From NCBI GenBank assembly GCA_964408785.1, contig CAYPAS010000046.1:1-7248 (forward strand): a DNA stretch of 7,248 nucleotides. The letters run 5' to 3'. The notes below the pieces were generated by a model. That model saw only the letters and a program-made list of their open reading frames with translations. It was not told the origin of the DNA and made no database searches. Below, in pieces: positions 4,242-7,248 of this stretch (its first letter is position 1; each line of letters starts with the position of its first letter). This DNA is from UBA12465 sp964408785 (GTDB lineage Bacteria; Patescibacteriota; Patescibacteriia; Patescibacteriales; UBA12465). A program made the translations under genes and the position numbers.

Positions 4242-5624
4242 TTATTTCCTATCTTGACGCTTGATCAAAAAACTTAAAAGCGGCGGCGTGGCTAAAGTGC
4301 TGACGATAACCATGATAACGATGGCGGAAAAAAATTGATCGGAGATAACGCCGAGAGACCGACCCATCATGGCAAAAATCAAACCGACTTCACCACGCGG
4401 AATCATGCCGACGCCGACTATCAATTTGTCCGCCTTCCCGGCGGCTAAACCGGCGACTATCTTCCCGATGAAAGCGGCGACGGTCAAACCCAAGGATAAT
4501 AAAATTATCGGCAAATTATTCAAAGTGTCTAATTTTACCCCATAACCAGTCATAACAAAGAAAATCGGCACCAAAAAGAAACCGAGCGGCTCAATTAATT
4601 CTTCGATATGATGTTTAGCGTGATGATCCAAATGTTCATGGAATGATTTTTTCTGCTTATCGGATAATTCCAGTCCCTCTTCTTGGCGTAATTCCTCAAT
4701 AACTTTCGCCTCCTGAAATTCTTTAAAGTGAACAGAATCCAAAACCAAACCAGCAGCAAAAGCGCCGACAATCGGCGCTAAACCGATAAGACTGGCTAAG
4801 TAAGCAACAAACAAGCCAAAAGACAAAGCCAAAACCAATTTCATACCGCTGCCGCTATTTATCTTGGAAAAAAACTTTCCTAGATAAGGAGCCGCTAATT
4901 GTCCGATAATAATCGCGGCCGCCAAAAATCCGACGGCTTTGCCGACTATAGCGGCTACTCCGCCCAAAGAAACGCCGCCAGCCGTCACTAAAGCCGAAAC
5001 GACCGCTAGGATAACCAAACCCATAACATCATCAATAACTGCCGCCCCTAAGACGATTTGAGCTTCCGGCGTCTGTAATTTTTTTAAATCTTTAAAAACT
5101 CGAGCAGTAATACCGACGGAAGTAGCGGTCAAAGTCGCCCCTAAAAATAAATAAGTATTAAAATCCTGACCGGGCATTAATAAAGGACCGGCTAAATAAG
5201 TTCCCAAGACAAACGGAACCACAACGCCGATACTGGCGACCATAAAAGCTTTCCAACCAACACTTTTCATTGTACTTATATTAGATTCCAGGCCTATCTG
5301 GAAAAGCAGGATAACCACCCCCAATTCCGCCAAGAAAGCAACAGCGCTATCATGGCCAAGCCCCTCAAAAAAATGCCAGCCTAAAAGCGATAAATTGCCA
5401 ATAATAACCCCGATTAACAATTCTCCTAAAACGGCTGGCTGTCCAAATTTTTCTATTAAGCTAGAAATCTTGGCGGCAATCATTATAAGGACTATCCAAA
5501 AAAGACTGGCGGCAAAACCTCCCTCATGGCCGCCTTCGCTAGCCAAAGACACTAACGGAAAAATCGCGAACGCTGAAAATATTAGCACTCGGTGATTTTT
5601 TAAAAATTTAATCATTTTTTCCAT
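4242..5624 (-). CDS. CPA2-family cation/proton antiporter (NapA/KefB-like), membrane domain only
   Basis: The 460-residue protein is a sodium/hydrogen exchanger-family (CPA2) membrane protein with about 13 hydrophobic segments. Family landmarks are GQPAVLGELLIGVIIGN (61-77), LAELGVVILLFQIGLESNIS (98-117), GATLTATSVGITARVF (162-177), AAVIDDVMGLV (194-204), GAFAAGLVLD (287-296), VPIFFVMTGYGVKLD (352-366) and GVGMIPRGEVGLIF (404-417). Asp198-Asp199 is the ion-binding DD pair of electrogenic antiporters, and Lys388 (in IGKIVAG) probably matches the Lys of NapA. It ends after the last helix, so the C-terminal RCK/KTN domain of KefB/KefC is absent. The N-terminus (about 1-29) looks like a signal sequence. 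A His-rich insertion (about 308-343) precedes helix FFLVPIFFV. Likely role: Na+ or K+ exchange for H+. Met4 is an alternative start. Confidence 0.92.
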   Translation of the reverse strand: MEKMIKFLKNHRVLIFSAFAIFPLVSLASEGGHEGGFAASLFWIVLIMIAAKISSLIEKFGQPAVLGELLIGVIIGNLSLLGWHFFEGLGHDSAVAFLAELGVVILLFQIGLESNISTMKSVGWKAFMVASIGVVVPFVLGTYLAGPLLMPGQDFNTYLFLGATLTATSVGITARVFKDLKKLQTPEAQIVLGAAVIDDVMGLVILAVVSALVTAGGVSLGGVAAIVGKAVGFLAAAIIIGQLAAPYLGKFFSKINSGSGMKLVLALSFGLFVAYLASLIGLAPIVGAFAAGLVLDSVHFKEFQEAKVIEELRQEEGLELSDKQKKSFHEHLDHHAKHHIEELIEPLGFFLVPIFFVMTGYGVKLDTLNNLPIILLSLGLTVAAFIGKIVAGLAAGKADKLIVGVGMIPRGEVGLIFAMMGRSLGVISDQFFSAIVIMVIVSTLATPPLLSFLIKRQDRK

Positions 5625-5754
5625 ATTTTTTAATTACCAACCAGCCCGTAAACACAAATCTATTCGCGTCCAGGGCGGGCGTTAGAATTTCACGTCTGAC
5701 ACGACAGGTGACAGCGCTTAAATTAAAAGGTCCTCAAAAGGGGGCCACAAACTA

Positions 5755-5784
5755 ATTATAACCAAAAAGAACTAAAACCGTCTA
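5755..5784 (-). promoter_or_regulatory. Candidate promoter of the antiporter gene
   Basis: On the minus strand TATAAT (5760-5755) is a perfect -10. TAGACG (5784-5779) lies 18 bp upstream with 4/6 agreement to TTGACA. Transcription would start near 5748, giving an unusually long leader for this window, about 124 nt. Confidence 0.45.
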
Positions 5785-5798
5785 GAAGCAAAATCTAG
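5782..5798. repeat. Dyad CTAGA-N7-TCTAG between divergent promoters
   Basis: CTAGA (5782-5786) and TCTAG (5794-5798) form an inverted repeat with a 7-bp spacer. It overlaps the -35 region of the minus promoter and the expected -35 position of the plus promoter. It is a candidate operator that could control antiporter and oxidoreductase together; short half-sites keep this tentative. Confidence 0.35.
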
Positions 5799-5818
5799 CT
5801 TTAAAAACCTAAAAATAT

Positions 5819-5824
5819 TATAAT
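5819..5824 (+). promoter_or_regulatory. -10 box for the oxidoreductase-TraX operon
   Basis: A perfect TATAAT at 5819-5824 lies 24 bp before the ATG at 5849. No good -35 is seen at 16-18 bp (TAGCTT at 5796-5801). The resulting A-rich leader of about 18 nt has no Shine-Dalgarno sequence. Confidence 0.4.
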
Positions 5825-5848
5825 AAAAAGACTAAAAATAAAAACTAT

Positions 5849-6424
5849 ATGGATAAAATAATAATTTTCTATGCCCATCCCGACAAAGAAGGGCTTCATG
5901 GATATATTTTAGAAGAGCTTAAAAATAATCTGAAAGAGAAAAAACAGGAATACGAGATAATCGATCTCTACGAAAAGAAATACGATCCAATTCTTAAATA
6001 CGAAGAACTGTATAGCCGCGGTCGGCGCCAGATAGACAAAACGACGGAGTATTATCAAAATCTAATAAAAAATAACCGCCTATTCGTTTTCATTTACCCT
6101 ACTTGGTGGCAAAATATGCCAGCCGTACTTAAAGGATTTTTTGACCGGGTTTTTACCGGCGGCTTCGGCTTTACTTACCAGCACGGCCTGCCCGTACCGA
6201 TGCTAAAAGGAAAAAAGGCCGCGGTCTTTAGCGGTAGTGGCGGTCCGCGCCTTTACGGCTATCTAATCGGCAACCCTTCCACCAAAGCCGTTGCCAAACA
6301 TCTTCTAGCTTTCTGCGGTTTTAAAACAAAACGCTTCCATATATGGCGCGCCAACCGACTTGATGACAAGAAAAAAGAAGCTTTGAAAAAAATAGCAGGA
6401 AAAATAAGCACCTATCTTCAATGA
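5849..6424 (+). CDS. Flavodoxin-fold NAD(P)H:quinone oxidoreductase-like protein (Flavodoxin_2 family, KefF/MdaB-like)
   Basis: The 191-residue soluble protein matches the NAD(P)H dehydrogenase (quinone)/Flavodoxin_2 family in length and motifs. It opens with IIIFYAHPDKEGLHGYI (4-20), the FMN-phosphate loop after strand 1. The hallmark YPTWWQNMPAVLKGFFDRVF (83-102) contacts flavin, and TGGFGFTY (103-110) follows. MLKGKKAAVFSGSGGP (118-133) provides the later strand and loop. Known members transfer electrons from NAD(P)H to quinones through FMN or FAD, and KefF/KefG act as ancillary subunits of CPA2 potassium efflux systems. Here the gene is divergent from a CPA2 antiporter, which recalls that pairing, although the antiporter lacks a regulatory domain. 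Its stop codon overlaps the start of the TraX gene (ATGA), so the two are translationally coupled. There is no Shine-Dalgarno sequence. The exact substrate is not determined. Confidence 0.88.
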   Translation: MDKIIIFYAHPDKEGLHGYILEELKNNLKEKKQEYEIIDLYEKKYDPILKYEELYSRGRRQIDKTTEYYQNLIKNNRLFVFIYPTWWQNMPAVLKGFFDRVFTGGFGFTYQHGLPVPMLKGKKAAVFSGSGGPRLYGYLIGNPSTKAVAKHLLAFCGFKTKRFHIWRANRLDDKKKEALKKIAGKISTYLQ

Positions 6425-7170
6425 GTATAAAAAATATCAAAGGGCTTGATTTAAGCACCTTAAAAATCATCGCCTTCGTCTTAATGATAATTGACCATTT
6501 CCATGAATTTTTTTCTTTTAGCGATTTGACTCCTCAGTGGTTTAATTATCTAGGACGCCTTTCTTATCCGATTTTTATTTTTGCTTTGTCGGAAGGATTG
6601 GTGCACACAAGCAATCGCCGCCGCTATGTCGGACGCTTATATTTATCGGGGGTAATAATGGAAATAGGAAATCTTTTAATAAATTCCCTGTTTCAAAGGC
6701 CCGACGGTTTACACGTCTATAACAATATTTTCTATTCTCTATTCCTAACCGCCTTTATCATCTGTCAGATAGAAGGCTTGCGGCAAGAAAAAACCAAGCG
6801 AGAAACTATCTTATTAAGAGCCGCCGCTCTAACTCTGCCAATTTTCCTAATAGTCTTTCCGCCAATACCATTTTTGCCGAACATTTTATCGGTTGAAGGC
6901 GGACCGTTTTTCATTGTCGTCGGTCTAGCCATCTTTTATTTCCGCAGTACGCCGATAAAAAGAGCGGCGGCCTATATAAGCTCTTCCCTATTTTCTCTTG
7001 CTTATAAAACCCTCGGCCTTTTCAGTTGCCAATGGATGATGATTGGCGCCGCGCCGTTAATGCTGCTTTATAACGGTAAAAGAGGGGTTAACTTAAAATA
7101 TTTCTTTTATATCGGTTATCCCCTGCATATCTATCTGCTTTATATCGCCTCTTGTTATTTAATCAAATAA
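6421..7170 (+). CDS. TraX-family integral membrane protein (putative acyltransferase)
   Basis: The 249-residue protein has about seven to eight hydrophobic segments and the TraX signature near the N-terminus: LKIIAFVLMIIDHFHEFF (14-31, with Asp25-His26), then YLGRLSYPIFIFALSEGLVH (43-62) and TSNRRRYVGRLYLSG (63-77). F-plasmid TraX acetylates the N-terminus of F-pilin. Chromosomal homologues are widespread and mostly uncharacterised, and they resemble membrane acyltransferases. No pilin or conjugation gene is visible here, so a pilin substrate should not be assumed. Modification of a surface glycan or protein is a reasonable alternative. The ATG lies inside the overlap ATGA with the upstream oxidoreductase, and no separate Shine-Dalgarno sequence is needed. 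The length fits the family (about 220-260). A terminator follows directly. Confidence 0.85.
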   Translation: MSIKNIKGLDLSTLKIIAFVLMIIDHFHEFFSFSDLTPQWFNYLGRLSYPIFIFALSEGLVHTSNRRRYVGRLYLSGVIMEIGNLLINSLFQRPDGLHVYNNIFYSLFLTAFIICQIEGLRQEKTKRETILLRAAALTLPIFLIVFPPIPFLPNILSVEGGPFFIVVGLAIFYFRSTPIKRAAAYISSSLFSLAYKTLGLFSCQWMMIGAAPLMLLYNGKRGVNLKYFFYIGYPLHIYLLYIASCYLIK

Positions 7171-7177
7171 AAAAAAT

Positions 7178-7204
7178 ACCGCTGAAAAATCCAGCGGTTT
7201 TTTT
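7178..7204 (+). terminator. Bidirectional terminator after the TraX gene
   Basis: ACCGCTG (7178-7184) and CAGCGGT (7192-7198) form a 7-bp stem with a 7-nt loop. On the plus strand TTTTTTT ends at 7204. On the minus strand the stem is followed by ATTTTTTTATT, so it can stop transcription from either side. Confidence 0.85.
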
Positions 7205-7248
7205 AAATTGGAGAAAACATTATATAGCTGCCAACCTTTTCTTTTACA
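7203..7248 (-). CDS. Possible C-terminus of a convergent gene, cut by the right edge
   Basis: The minus strand has an open frame of 14 codons ending VKEKVGSYIMFSPI with TAA at 7205-7203, only 4 bp from a terminator stem that has a T run in this direction. The placement fits a convergent gene sharing that terminator. The piece is far too short to identify, and an AT-rich frame this long can occur by chance. Confidence 0.3.
   Translation of the reverse strand, partial: VKEKVGSYIMFSPI

Larger units (their letters stand above)
5625..5848. other. Divergent intergenic region with GC-rich, hairpin-prone core
   Basis: I see no credible gene in these 224 bp. Positions 5664-5717 are about 60% G+C by hand count, far above the flanks. 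Possible stems are GCCCG (5644-5648) with CGGGC (5676-5680), CTGACAC (5696-5702) with GTGACAG (5708-5714, one mismatch), and GGTCCTC (5729-5735) with GGGGGCC (5740-5746). The last pairs fully only as plus-strand RNA, through G-U pairs. If the minus promoter at 5755-5784 is real, this stretch is a ~124-nt leader of the antiporter mRNA. I do not recognise a known riboswitch. Confidence 0.5.

Noticed and set aside
4236..4249. GGAAAATTATTTCC inverted repeat as a terminator for the antiporter gene
   Set aside because: The stem is only five A/T-rich pairs, it includes the stop codon and no T run follows on the minus strand.
5395..5595. 66-residue plus-strand ORF inside the antiporter gene
   Set aside because: It is antisense to a confidently identified CPA2 coding region, and its sequence is only a reflection of the transporter's codons.
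5636..5748. SRP RNA, 6S RNA or tRNA in the GC-rich intergenic stretch
   Set aside because: I looked for the conserved SRP apical loop and for a cloverleaf with a T-loop motif and found neither; the stretch is also too short for 6S or tmRNA.
7219..7248. Minus-strand TATAAT (7224-7219) as a promoter
   Set aside because: It would drive transcription straight into the terminator at 7178-7198 with no gene to serve, and no good -35 is seen.
1..7248. CRISPR array or insertion sequence
   Set aside because: I saw no regularly spaced repeats, transposase ORF or long terminal inverted repeats in the window.

Overview
The window looks like a piece of chromosome from a bacterium with moderately low GC, small genes and short spacers. 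The style fits a Patescibacteria/CPR-type genome: uncharacterised small proteins, several genes without a Shine-Dalgarno sequence, start codons almost on top of strong extended -10 boxes, and a TraX-family protein away from any conjugation genes. This taxonomic guess is an inference. TGA ends at least one confident gene, so the standard bacterial code applies.

Layout. Positions 1-983 (minus, cut by the left edge) encode a Wzx/MviN-type polysaccharide flippase. It is divergent from a DedA-family membrane protein (1077-1886, plus), and both promoters sit in the 93-bp gap with almost no 5' untranslated region. The DedA gene converges on an unknown acidic 151-residue protein (1926-2381, minus), which has its own terminator at 1894-1915.

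The most interesting part is 2455-3146 (plus). A near-consensus promoter is followed by a 28-codon leader peptide ORF. Next comes an intrinsic terminator whose 5' arm can instead pair, over 16 bp, with the end of the leader ORF. Then comes a well-initiated gene for an unknown Lys-rich 139-residue protein. This has the architecture of ribosome-dependent transcription attenuation, with a target gene I do not recognise.

Positions 3142-5624 (minus) hold, in transcription order, a CPA2-type cation/proton antiporter without a regulatory C-terminal domain, a secreted four-Cys protein and a small membrane protein with a CxxC...C...H motif. The last two are 5 bp apart. A divergent 224-bp region (5625-5848) contains a GC-rich, hairpin-prone stretch and a dyad between two promoters. 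Beyond it lie a flavodoxin-fold NAD(P)H:quinone oxidoreductase-like protein (5849-6424) and a TraX-family membrane protein (6421-7170), joined by an ATGA overlap. A bidirectional terminator at 7178-7204 closes this unit. It probably also serves a convergent gene of which only the last codons are visible.

How the genes may work together (inference): the flippase and DedA both fit the undecaprenyl-lipid cycle of the cell envelope. The antiporter and the divergent flavoprotein recall the KefC/KefF arrangement of a CPA2 transporter with a Flavodoxin_2-family partner. The attenuated unknown gene looks like a response to slowed or blocked translation.
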